From NCBI GenBank assembly GCA_001939145.1, contig LSRX01000716.1, positions 294,668-358,667 of the forward strand: a stretch of 64,000 nt of DNA. The letters run 5' to 3'. The notes beneath the pieces are model-generated. The model was not told the origin of the DNA, ran no database searches, and saw nothing but the letters and a program-made list of their open reading frames with translations. The stretch is from Symbiodinium microadriaticum (Eukaryota > Sar > Dinophyceae > Suessiales > Symbiodiniaceae). Each line of letters begins with the position of its first letter. Within the stretch, counting starts at the first letter, position 1. Shown here piece after piece: positions 11,701 through 21,789 of this stretch. A program made the position numbers and the translations under genes.

Positions 11701-14700
11701 CGCAGCCCATGTACGCAAACACGTTCCCAAGTCCACAGCCGTTGCGCTTGTGACAAGTCGCTGTCTCTCTTAGCCATGGCAGGGGACGCACAAGCTGCCT
11801 GCGGGCAAGGCCTTGCTGCCTGCGAACGCAGGAAAAGTCTGCGGCCTTTGCCAGGCAGGGGCCCGGTAGGGGTGGACGGCAAGCGTGCGAGATTAAACCC
11901 ACGACATCCCACTAAAGTTGTTTTTTATGCTTCAGGACGACATAGACGAGAACGAGGAGACCATGCGAGAGGCCGGCAGCCTGACACGTTTCTGCGAGAC
12001 ACCAGCGGCAGAGCCCATGTACCCGGAGGCAAAATGCGGCCATGTCCCCTGGCTGTTCGAAGCAGGCATGGACATCTATATATATATATATATATATATG
12101 TATATTGATTGATTGATATATTGATTGATTGCATAGCAAAGAGAAGCTCGCGGAGGCACAGACAGATAGAGACAGGGCACAGACGACTGCCTCTCTCTCT
12201 CTCTCTCTCTCCTTTACCCTCTCTTATATTATGTCTACCCGTGTATCAAGCATGCAAAGGCACAGACAGGCAGGCAGGCAAACAAACCCTCACATCCAGA
12301 CAGACAGAGAGGCCAACAAACAAGCACAGAAACAAGCAAGCAAACAAATTAGCATGCACATTGACCTACCTGCCTACCAACCCATTGACCTACCGACCTA
12401 GCGACGTAACGATCTGCGACCTGCTGAACTACGGACCTACCGACCTACCGACCTGCCTGCCCACCTAAACCTACCTACCTACCTACCTACCTACCTACCT
12501 TAGTAACTACTTTCCTAGCCCTGCCTACCGACATATGTACACACGCACGCAACATGCATGCACGAATGCAGATTCACATACTTATACTTATAACTTACAA
12601 CACACACACACGGACGCATAAATTCATAGACAAATGAAGACAGACATACATACGTACGTACATACATGCATGCATACATACATACATACATACATGCATG
12701 CATACATACATACATACATACATACCCACGCGCCAATGGAAAANCATACATACATACATACATACCCACGCGCCAATGGAAAAGGCAAGTGCATGCGCAG
12801 GCACGATGTGGTGTGTCACAAGAACGCCTCTGTGTTTCGATTCGCAGAGAGAACAGGATTGGATTCAGCTTTTTGCCTTCGCTTCTGAGGTGTTCCATGA
12901 TGAGTGCATCCGGGCATACATCGCCGACGCACCAGCTCTGAAGTCTGGAGGAGTGCTTTGACCGCAGGCTCCCGTCGTCGTGGTCCCCTCCCCTCCACAC
13001 TTTCACAATCGTCACCATCATCCCTACTAGTGGTGAATAGGCGGCGGTCAGAGATTGAAGACCGTCCAGACAGGACTCATGCTGCCACTGCCGTCAAAGC
13101 TGCTGTTGCGTGCTAGCGCGCACGCACGTCGTAGGGTGCACTCGAGCATTTACCTACGGTAGCACCACCAGAGCAGCCCTTGGTGTCCTTCCGGTTCTGC
13201 AGCCCTGAGGTTGGATGTCCAGTCTGCTTCACAAAGTTGACAGTCAACCTCGAGGCCTCGAGCGATCACATCAGCCCCGTTTGTCGTAATGCCCTCCTGG
13301 CACCAGGATGCAGACGATGAAGGTGACGGCACGGAGGCTCCTTTGGATACGGCCCAGGGTTGAGTAATGATGACACCGCGGCCGACAGGCCAGAAACCCC
13401 TTTTGCAAGCATGTCCAACAAAGTGTCGTAGGCAATGTAAGCCGCTTTTGCCAAGAAGCTAGTGTCTTGCAAAAGAGGAGCTGTAAGGCAACCACAAGGA
13501 TGCGATCCAGCCACGGGATCAATTGCATCCCCAAGTAGAGTCATCGTGCAGGAGACGCCGAAGAAGAAGTCTCGAAAAGCTGTGTACTGCACGCCAGCGA
13601 AGACCGCCAAGTCCACTCACTCAGCTTTTGGGACAGTGCAACTGCCGAAAGAGATCTCCAGCGACCAGAGCTTCAGGCCACGCAGCTCGAGCCCTGCACC
13701 CAAGGCCAAGGTGGGAACGCTTGATTTCACGATGCACTGGACCTTCACAGGGCTGCATGGGCATTGGCTGGCATCCGATCACATCTCGTGACCTGTTATC
13801 GACAACGTTCTTGCTATTTGTAGCTCCTACTGAGCTGGACCTGCCGAACATGGGATAACGCGGGCAACTCGTTAGGCAAAGACAGCAAAGCTGGCGCTGC
13901 CGGCACCTCTACTGCACTATGCAGCTTCTTGCGTTTTGTCAAGCGTTTGATGCGGTGGTCTGCCTTAATTACTTCATTCGCTGCCTGAAGAGGGGAGATG
14001 CAGTCCTAGTTGCCGAGGCGCCCGCTGAAGAGACTTCCAAGTCTGTCGCCAAGGGCGGTTTCGGGCCCGGGAGCATCATGAAGAAGGTGCTGCTGCATGC
14101 TGCTGCATGCAAGCCCCTGCTGCAAGCCCTCGTGGAGAATGGGCACTGCTTGATTTCACAGGTGAAAGCCTCCGAGTTCCAAAGCAGTACCAAGATCGAA
14201 GCGGTCGTAGACGAGATCAACAAGATGATTCAAGGCGATAATGGCGCCAAGGAGCCTTGCAGAGTTCAACGAGTGCCAGATACATGATGATACATGTGTT
14301 GGTTAGAGATGCTCAGACTGGTGTTGCTCGGCCAGGGGATCGTGTTTTCGCAATTCGGCTCCATGCTTGAGCACCTCAGCAGCATTGTTGGCTAAGAGTC
14401 GAGCTGTGCCACAGCTGAGATGGCCAGCTAGAGCAGCCTTGAGTGAGTCGACAGGCTGTTGGAGTTTCGCCTGAAGCGAGCCGGCATTACTTGCGCGGCT
14501 TGGAGGAAGTTTGTGCTCAAATTGCAGGCATCAATGTCTTCATGATTGTTCTGTAGCTCGTGGGCCCTATGCACCCCATTGTGCTGCTTTTTAAGGTCAT
14601 CTTCCGAGGTGGCATGTCTATGCAGGCAGGTGCTTTGTCCGTTCCATTCTGCAGTGGCTTGGATTCCATCGAGACGCAATTTTCCCCTCTAGGCGAGGGA

Positions 14701-16562
14701 AGATGCTTTGGCAGCCTTCAATGAGGATGCCAACATGAAGGCCTGTCTTTTGCACAGCACTGGTGTGGAATGAGGTTGAACGTTAAGCAAGCTGCAAACT
14801 GCAAACGACCCACCCTCAACCCGTCTACCCCCCGAAGCCCTCTCCACGCAAAATTCCGACTAAGCAGGAGGAAAAGAGCAGACAAAAAAGCACAGCCCCT
14901 CGTGGTCGTGGCCGCGAGAGGTTTATAGTTTATATGACCGAGGAAGGCAAAACCTGCAGGATGAATTCTGATGCCGTGCCTGCAGAATGTTTCACCAGGA
15001 AAGACTTGACCACACAACACCGGACCAGTTCCGAGCTGAACAACGGGTTCCACGTCGCGATTGCTTTGTCACGTCGGGAAATGCGACGAACATAAATGAC
15101 CAGGGCAACATACAACCTCCACACTTGCTCATATACGCAACATCGACTATCGGAGGAACCTGAACCACTACATTAATGTAGATATGATATGCATCTTCAG
15201 GTCGTTGTCATAAACCGAAGCTGCACTTTCTCTGCGTTGTGGGCGTGTTCCTTGCGGAGAATACTCCGGAAAGACTTGGTGGCTGAGGGCGAAGGCGTCA
15301 ACACTGGATGCAGCATCCTGATCTAGATCAAGCAGTCGACCGTCCATACACCTTGATCCAGTTCCACACGAGCTGGACGAAGAGTCCAAGTAGTCCGAAG
15401 TCGAAAAAATCGCCTCGAGACTCCTACAGGGAAGTTGCCCATGGTCTAGGCTCTAAACCCCTCTGCAGTCGTTTCGGCGTCGCGAGGTCATCCTTATCTC
15501 CTTGAAAGCGGGAGGCGAAGGCTTGAACCTGCAGGCCGGAGCGGCTACCTCCGCACAAATTTTGACGGAGCATGTCAGCGCAGAAGCGCGCAGACTCTGC
15601 AGAGCTAGACGTGAGATCTTGTGAACATCCCCTTGTCCTCAGGGGTTCTGGAGCTTAGCTCTCTCGTGCAGGTGGCCAATCACGTCTTCCTCATGGATCC
15701 TTGGTGGAACCCTGCGAGTGAGATGCAGGCCGAAAGCGGGCTTCATCTCCAATGGCTGCGCCGCAGCGACTAGCGCAAGTGAGATCATATGAGCGCTTGG
15801 AGGCCATCCAGCGAGCACACCGCATTGGACAGACCAAAGCTGTGAAAGCTACTTCCTGCAACAGCCGTTGTTTAAGCTTCGTTTGCAGGAACCAGGCAAC
15901 CTTCGGTGTTTGAAGGACTTTGTCTGTTTGATTCGATGGTTTGGTTCGGTCTGGGGAAGCCGTGAGTCTTGACACTTGACTTCAAATTTCGACAGCCACT
16001 CCAAGACCCAGCCCCACGAGGCCCGGAGTTACTGCTCAAATTGAAACTCCGGATGTTTTCTCCGAGTGTCACTTCAGCCGTGGGGTCAGATTTGACGCTC
16101 TTCCCGCCGCGCTACGCGGCTACGGATCGCCAGTCTCATGCTGCGCTTACTTTCAGCTCAGGCTGTCAGATTCATCACCTCTGATACTATCGAGGAGAAA
16201 ATCATCAAACTCCAGGCGGCTTGCCAAGCGAGGTTTCGAAAAGGGTTCAGTACGGCCCCAAAAACGAGGAGAGTCAGCTTGGAGGGCTTATTGCAGCCAT
16301 AGCCTTGCTCCGCAGCCTAGTGACCCTTCGTCCGGATCCGCGACGCCAAGCGGGCATGCGCTGGCCCAAGAGTATATAAAGAGAGCGTGGCTCGTCTGAG
16401 GAGAAGAAGCAGCTGGTCTTCGATGCTTCCATCGATGGCTCCGCGACCTCCCTCGGAAAGCTTACAGAACAGGACATGGCAGAAGTAGTGTCTCTTGAAT
16501 CTCTGAAGTACAGCACCTTGGATGTGATAGCACAGGACCTGCGCTTCTTGTTCCAGCACTAG
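3166..16562 (+). CDS. RAD16: RAD16/RAD5-like SNF2 helicase with SAP and RING-H2 domains (about 30 exons)
   Basis: SNF2-family DNA translocase and probable E3 ubiquitin ligase of nucleotide-excision or post-replication repair, acting in the nucleus. Motifs in order: [11 protein letters not shown] (~3663), [15 protein letters not shown] (Walker A, to 3864), [16 protein letters not shown] (3960), [10 protein letters not shown] (4205), [11 protein letters not shown] (4372), KYCGKLF (4745), [18 protein letters not shown] (4858), a SAP motif [18 protein letters not shown] (5923), Lys/Ala-rich linkers (6380, 6950), [18 protein letters not shown] (DEAH box split by a GC-AG intron, 7750-7800), [20 protein letters not shown] (9239), [10 protein letters not shown], a Cys-rich segment (9732), MLRRTKEER (10262), [10 protein letters not shown] (11662), RING-H2 (CGLC 11839; CGH|VFHDEC across intron 12044-12889; CPVC 13216), [13 protein letters not shown] (14339), [12 protein letters not shown] (15502), DPWWNP (15703), [12 protein letters not shown] (15804), [15 protein letters not shown] (16171). 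It ends FLFQH-stop at 16562. The start is uncertain, and a one-base frame slip near 3395 may be an error or a missed intron. Confidence 0.93.
4718..4741. repeat. Interstitial telomere-type repeat (CCCTAAA) at a 3' splice site
   Basis: About three CCCTAAA units on the + strand, ending CCCTAAG immediately before the RAD16-like exon that reads [26 protein letters not shown] is the usual dinoflagellate and plant telomere unit. The last unit supplies the AAG of the intron's 3' splice site. Confidence 0.75.
6057..6223. repeat. (CTAT)n microsatellite in a RAD16-like intron
   Basis: Tetranucleotide tract TATCTATCTA with TATCGATC and TACCTATC variants, lying just after the SAP-encoding exon. Confidence 0.9.
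8093..8860. repeat. Mixed GGA/GTA/GTG/CAG and TA microsatellite cluster
   Basis: Consecutive GGA, GTA(GGA), GTG/GTA, (AGC)n at about 8662-8720 and (TA/CA)n at about 8780-8850 tracts. All lie inside the 1.36-kb intron 7875-9237. The long Val, Ser or Gly runs read from here are translations of simple repeat, not genes. Confidence 0.9.
9162..9225. repeat. (GTT/GTG)n tract next to a 3' splice site
   Basis: GTT and GTG repeats on the + strand end about a dozen bases before the AG at 9237 that opens the GTPLQN exon. Confidence 0.85.
12070..12770. repeat. Microsatellite-rich intron (TA, CT, CCTA, CATA) with an N join
   Basis: (TA)n at about 12075-12098, (CT)n at 12190-12212, degenerate CAGACAGG/CAAACAAG, CCTA near 12363-12500 and CATA at 12650-12765. 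All lie in the intron 12044-12889 that splits the RING-H2 domain. A single N at 12744 is flanked on both sides by the same 23-nt sequence. Confidence 0.9.
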
Positions 16563-18571
16563 GCCACTGGCGTTTCGGATTTTCCTGACCCGGCGCCCCG
16601 CACTGTTGGCTGAGCCAACGACCAAGTAAACAGAATTGCTTCTAGTCTGCCAGTGCTTGGAGTCATGCAAGGCCTTTCAGTACTGATGTCTTGGTAATTC
16701 CTGCGGCAGCCTGGGTTTGAGGTGCATTTTCCTCTGCTCTGCCTGGGTCTGCGTGCAGGCAGACCCAAGAGCCCAGAAACCAGGCTCTTGGACTCGGCCA
16801 GTACGATCTCGGTCTCTTGACAATCGGTCCATTCAGTATGAGATTCAACAAAGTATCGGATTTGACATTACTAAGAGGCAGTCCTCTACCTCGAGCTGCT
16901 GTTGACCTGTGGTACGGGTCCGCTGCTAGGTGACGCGCTGTCAGCTAGGAGCTGTGGTACGGCTCTACAGTCACAGCTCAAGCAGCCTTACACTCTCCGC
17001 GGCATTTGCCATCAGTTTTGCTGGCTGTTCCATTTCTCTGCGCCACCGCATCTGGGAAGAGACACGAAAGGACAGACAACCAAAAACCCGAAAGAAGTTG
17101 ACAACAGTCCGCCGACAGTTCCGGCATAGCTGATGCATCCTCAGGAACAGCCGGGCAAAACTGACAGCAGGGAGTGGACATGTGCCGTGTTGGGAGTGCA
17201 CATGTGACCCCTGATTCCTGACATGCATCCTCGTGAGGTGTCAAGCGGGTGGAATCCTAGTCGACGTTTGATAGGTACAAGAAGGTCAAGAAGCAGAGCC
17301 GCCTGTTTCGGATGTGCAAGCTTGTCGAGAATCAAACGATTTTCCTGCTTCCCCGCAGCAAGATTTCCCGGCTGAGCCGCTTTGCCAGCTCAGTAAATGC
17401 TATGCCGTTCTCCGTGGCTTTGGACCAGAGCCTCCGATGATACTCACGTGCAGCGCAGTTTCAAGTTTCAGGATAAAAACTAGCTACTGTGGATTCAATA
17501 CAGCTCCGGGACAGAGTCCAGGTGAACGAACCGGGCAAAGCCCGTGAACATTTGATAGCTGGCGCTGTCAGCACGGTAGTTATCCGCATCCTAGCTGCCA
17601 TGTCCCACTGCAGCGATCTCTGCGTAGAGTGTAGAGTTCCAAGATTCCTGCCAGAAGCTTTCCCTGGTGCGTATCAAAGTTGGATATGGCGCGCAGCTAC
17701 GGTTGTTGGGCAGCAGACCATACGATCACAGACTGTGCAAGACGGAATGTGGCGTGCTGCATGCCCGGCAAGTGGAAGATTTAAGTTGCTGCACAAGAGG
17801 ACCGTCCGCAAAGGAAACTTCTCGTGTCAGCTCGGATGCGGGACTTGCCTGCCGAGAAAAAACAGCTGCGGCTGTGACATAGTTGAGACTTCACCATGTT
17901 GTCGTCTCTTCGGCGACTTAGTGTCAGCAGCAACACCTCGAAAGCGACTCGCAAGCAACAGCTGCAGCTCATAATGCACGTTCCCACGGCCGGATTAGCT
18001 TCACATGACGATGAGAGGCACAGATCATGCACTGAACTCATTTCGTGACATGTCTAGTATGCTTCATTTCCGGGACGAATGTACCCAGAAGTTGAACTCA
18101 TGGATTTTCGCAACAGCCGCTCTGCACAGCTACACCTGTAGTGTGAGTGCATGCGAGAATCATGCAGCCAGCTTGAGTCATGTCAGGGGTTCATGTTCCA
18201 GACCTGCCGGCATGATTTCATTACTGGTGTACTTTCAGGGCAAGAGCCCAACGTTTTTGGTGTCCAGTGATATCCAACCATGATCTGCAAAACAGGTCGG
18301 TCACCCACCTGTGGTCTTCTGCACGCCAGGAAACAGGACGGGCTCGCAGCTGTAGCTGTTATGCTGTCAACACCTCCCTATTACTTTGCAGCTCCTGGTG
18401 GTGCTGCTGCCGTTGCTTGCTGCTGCTCCTGCTGCTCCTGTTCCTCCGGGTGGGGCAAGTGGGTGGGTGAGGCAAAAGCGGCAAGTGGGGCAGCCCCGTG
18501 AATCCATCCCAACGCCGACACTCTCGCCCAACTCCTGTTCCTACTGCTACTCCTAGTACTAGTACTTGCTC

Positions 18572-18606
<35 letters not shown>

Positions 18607-18842
18607 GCTACTGCTAGTCAAACTCCGACTCCTACTCCTACCGTTACCTTGGCATTGCCATGGTTATGAATCCCTTGCCCCTAGCATTAAACCTCCCTAA
18701 TATGAAAAACCTCCAGGCCCCCCGGATTTCGCAGTTTCGGGCCTGCAATTGAAAGTTAATCAGAAAACATTAGGGGGGGGCCTAGGATTGTATTATTATT
18801 AGCGGTAGTAGAGCCAAGATTACAGTAGTGCTACTCCCAGAG

Positions 18843-18916
18843 TTTTAGGGTTTAGGGGCTTAGGGCTTAAGGTTTAGGGCGTAGGGCTTAGGGTTCAGGG
18901 CCCAGAGCTTAGGGCT
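18843..18916. repeat. Degenerate TTTAGGG-like repeat
   Basis: About ten units of TTTAGGG, CTTAGGG, CGTAGGG and TTCAGGG with the G-rich strand on +. It is a decayed interstitial telomere repeat, in the opposite orientation to the tract at 4718. Confidence 0.6.
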
Positions 18917-19034
18917 GGTACAGCCGGAACGGCTGCGCGATGGACGGTCTTTGTGTCTGGCTCACTGTTCCTGTCAATCCGACTCATACCCCGATGCGCC
19001 GAAACCCCAACTAATACAAACAACCGGGCGGGGG

Positions 19035-19043
19035 NNNNNNNNN
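19035..19043. other. Assembly gap (9 N)
   Basis: Nine N inside a poly-G stretch. The true length is unknown. Confidence 0.99.
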
Positions 19044-19177
19044 GGGGGCGGGGTGAGGGGGGTTTAGTATTAGGGGGGCAAGCTTTACTGCCAGACGACC
19101 ACCACCACCACTACCACCGCTGCTGCTACTGCTACGGCTCGGCTACGGCTATTGCTACAGCTGCTACTACTTATCGG

Positions 19178-21297
19178 TGTTTGATACATGGCCAGCCTTT
19201 GCGTTTACCTGCGGCAAGTCTGCGTTTGGCAGGGATTTATGCGAGAAGACCGTTGCTCACCTGAGCTGGACCATAGGGAAGGCAGGCGTTGTCGAGTTTC
19301 GGGTGGTAGTACTGCGCTGTGATGTTGCGGAAACTCGGATGCTAAAGATGTTGTTCTGACGGTTGATGTGATCCGTGTGTGCGTGTATATATATAGATAT
19401 GTTATATTTATACATATATACATATTTGTGTAAGTTTAAACACACAGGTGGGTTTATACAGAAGTAGTGTGCATGCATGTTCATATTTTTATGCACAGGT
19501 GTATGCTGACACGCTTTGCATGTGTACACCCGTGTAGTATAAACATGCAGCAGTGTGCTGAAACCCACCTATACTCTGACTTACACGGCGTGACGGCAGG
19601 TGACTTGCCTTCAACTGCTGGATGTTAGCTGATGCTGTGCAATACTCGGGGATGGTTGTAGCATCCAAGTATCGCAAGCCACCGAAGCCCTTGACTACGT
19701 TGGGCACGAAGGTTGACACAAATGATGACTAACGAGTAAGCGAGGAGAAAAAGCTTGATGGAATAGGAAGAGTGTGGCGATGGTGAAGCTGACGTAGGGT
19801 TTTTGCAGACTTAGTTTGGAATTGTAGGACAACAGGCGTGTGAAGTCAGCCATCCGGTTACAGCCCGGAACGTCCGTAAACTAAACTCCCCACCCTGCAG
19901 GGTGTTGGCGATGTAGCTTCAAGAGCCTCAATCTGGAACATGGGACCGAGGGGTTCGTAGGAAGGCTTGTTCTCGCCGTAGTCGAGTCGAGTGAATTGCG
20001 TCACTCAGTGTTTGTCCTCTGCCGGACAGGCCCGCTTCCGCACTTTTGCGAATGGAGAGATCTCCGTGAAGCTGGAGCAATCCGTATCCAATTATGACGT
20101 GTTCGTGGCCCCTGGACTGCAGAGAGCTGTCCCTGATCGCAGCGATTCGCTTCCTTTCATTGCAGCAGGACATCAAAAGCCCGACAAATAACGAGAATCA
20201 CTGATGGTTCGATCGCCCGCCCCCCACTTGGTGCGTGTGCTTGCAGCAGGTTTGTGCGCGAGATGACTTTGAGTGCGAGATCAACTTCATGCTCATGCAG
20301 GTCCGCGAAGACAGACGCTTCGCTTCGGTACAAGTAGTGGTCAGTTCACGCCTTCAGCAGAATTCTTGATGCCACGTGCTGCCGCAGTTGCTGATCATGC
20401 TGGACGCACTGAAGTCCGAGTCGCCGCACCGTATCACCGTGGTATTGCCCTGCGTTGAGTATGCCCGGCAGGCGCAGCAAGTCATGTCATGTGCCCCAAC
20501 CGGATGAGACAGCCTTGGCTCGACACGCGAGGATAGAAAATTCGAGGCGGGAGAAGCCATCGCCCCGAAGCTCCTGTGGCTCCGGCTTACATTTAAGACG
20601 TTTAAGCTGATCTTGTGCTCGGCATCTCCGCCTCGAGCTTCGGGGCTTAGTCCAAGGCTGCACCTGATGGCAACTGCAGGGGCTGACCGTTTCGTCACCA
20701 TTGACCTGCACAACCAGGCAAAGGGCAAAGAGAGCTCTGCAAAGGGAGCTGGTAGAAGGTCTCAGACGCCCAGAGGCCGAAGCTGGCTTCAGCCCAGCAC
20801 AGGCTGCGCTTGATGAGCTGACCTGCGAGCCAGAGCCCAAAAGGGCGACAGGGCCATCAGCAGTCGTGTGGTGAAGGGACCGTGGTTTCTGGCTGAGGAA
20901 ATACCTCGGAGCATTCATTCGGGAAGCGATCCCAAGCTTCAAACCAGAGGAGCCATCGAGTGTTCAAGTTCTCTGAACCTGCTTCCGGTACTGACAGCAC
21001 AGGAGACATTGGTGTGTGCCACCGATGCGGGTGGCGCCAAGCGGACCAGGAAAATGGCGGATGAGCTGCAGGTGTGCAGCCGAAGCTGGTCTTCATTCGC
21101 AAGCGCTGGAACACTTGCAGATGCTTTTTGAGGTCGGCTTTATGATGGCCGATAAGTTCAGGCCCAAAGCAGGCGAAGTCGGCCAGGCCAGGAGGCGCTG
21201 TTTCAAGACTACAAGTAGCTGTTTGCAGACTCTGGCGTAAAATCTTCATGGTTGAAGGCAGCTGTGTAGTGATCGCCGGCCACGATCTCAAGCGACA
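19178..21297 (+). CDS. PRPS: Ribose-phosphate pyrophosphokinase (PRPP synthetase)
   Basis: Makes phosphoribosyl pyrophosphate from ribose-5-phosphate and ATP for nucleotide, His and Trp synthesis. Exons in order: a possible N-terminal FTCGKSAFGRDLCEKTVAHL (~19208), RFRTFANGEISVKLEQSVSNY (20033), EINFMLMQ (20277), LLIMLDALKSESPHRITVVL then PCVEYARQ (to 20471), and DRKFEAGEAIAPKLL (from 20532). The catalytic RQDRK loop is split by a 60-bp GC-AG intron (20472-20531). Then LMATAGADRFVTIDLHNQA (20665), LDELTCE, YLGAFIREAIPSF (20903), VCATDAGGAKRTRKMADELQ (21011) and KLVFIRKR (21085). The class I motifs GADRFVTIDLH and DAGGAKR are clear. SCVVIAGHDLK (~21262) sits where the Asp-rich PRPP-binding loop should be, but the usual DDxxDTGGT is not visible. 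The C-terminus is therefore diverged, missed or lost. The start is uncertain. Confidence 0.85.
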
Positions 21298-21789
21298 GAG
21301 GGCCCTATTTCCGCCCCGGCCGATTAGGCCACACGTAGTCCTGACGATGAATGTCTCGGAGGCCGCGCTTCAAGAGGCCCTTACACGGGTCGAGCACATA
21401 CTGCGGGACCTCGTCGCTCGGAAGGATGCTTCCCAAGCTGCTTGCCGCAGATGCCAGTTGCAGTTTGAAGCAAGCATTGGGCCGCCCTACAGAAGCGTTG
21501 TAGTCCCACGTAGTCCCCGTTGCCTCCAAAGCCTTCCGCAGCCGCCGTGGCCAAAGCACAGCCATCAATTCTGTGAGACCTGAAACCCTGTGATTGCTGT
21601 GAAGTCCCGGATTGTAGCGTCTTGCACGGAAGCTTTCGATCTACGACGGTGCATACTTGTTGCACTACACAGACACGAGCACGTTTCGTGCATCGTAGTC
21701 ATAGGATTGTGGCTTCTGAATGGTTTGCCCTTCGAAAGTGCTGCTTCCTCGGGTCTGTTGCCAGGTTGCGTCGATCTCCACGCACACTC

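Larger units (their letters stand above)
16563..19177. other. Intergenic region, no recognised gene
   Basis: 2.6 kb between the RAD16-like stop and the first plausible PRPP synthetase exon. Short open frames exist at about 17300-17550, 17580-17970 and 18000-18280, but none shows a motif I recognise. 18541-18615 is pyrimidine-rich with a TAC tract, followed by G-rich telomere-like DNA. Confidence 0.5.

Noticed and set aside
11918..11990. [13 protein letters not shown] frame as part of the RING domain
   Set aside because: Joining CGLCQ (to 11854) directly to TPAAEP (from 11999) restores a normal RING-H2 spacing, so this stretch is better read as intron.
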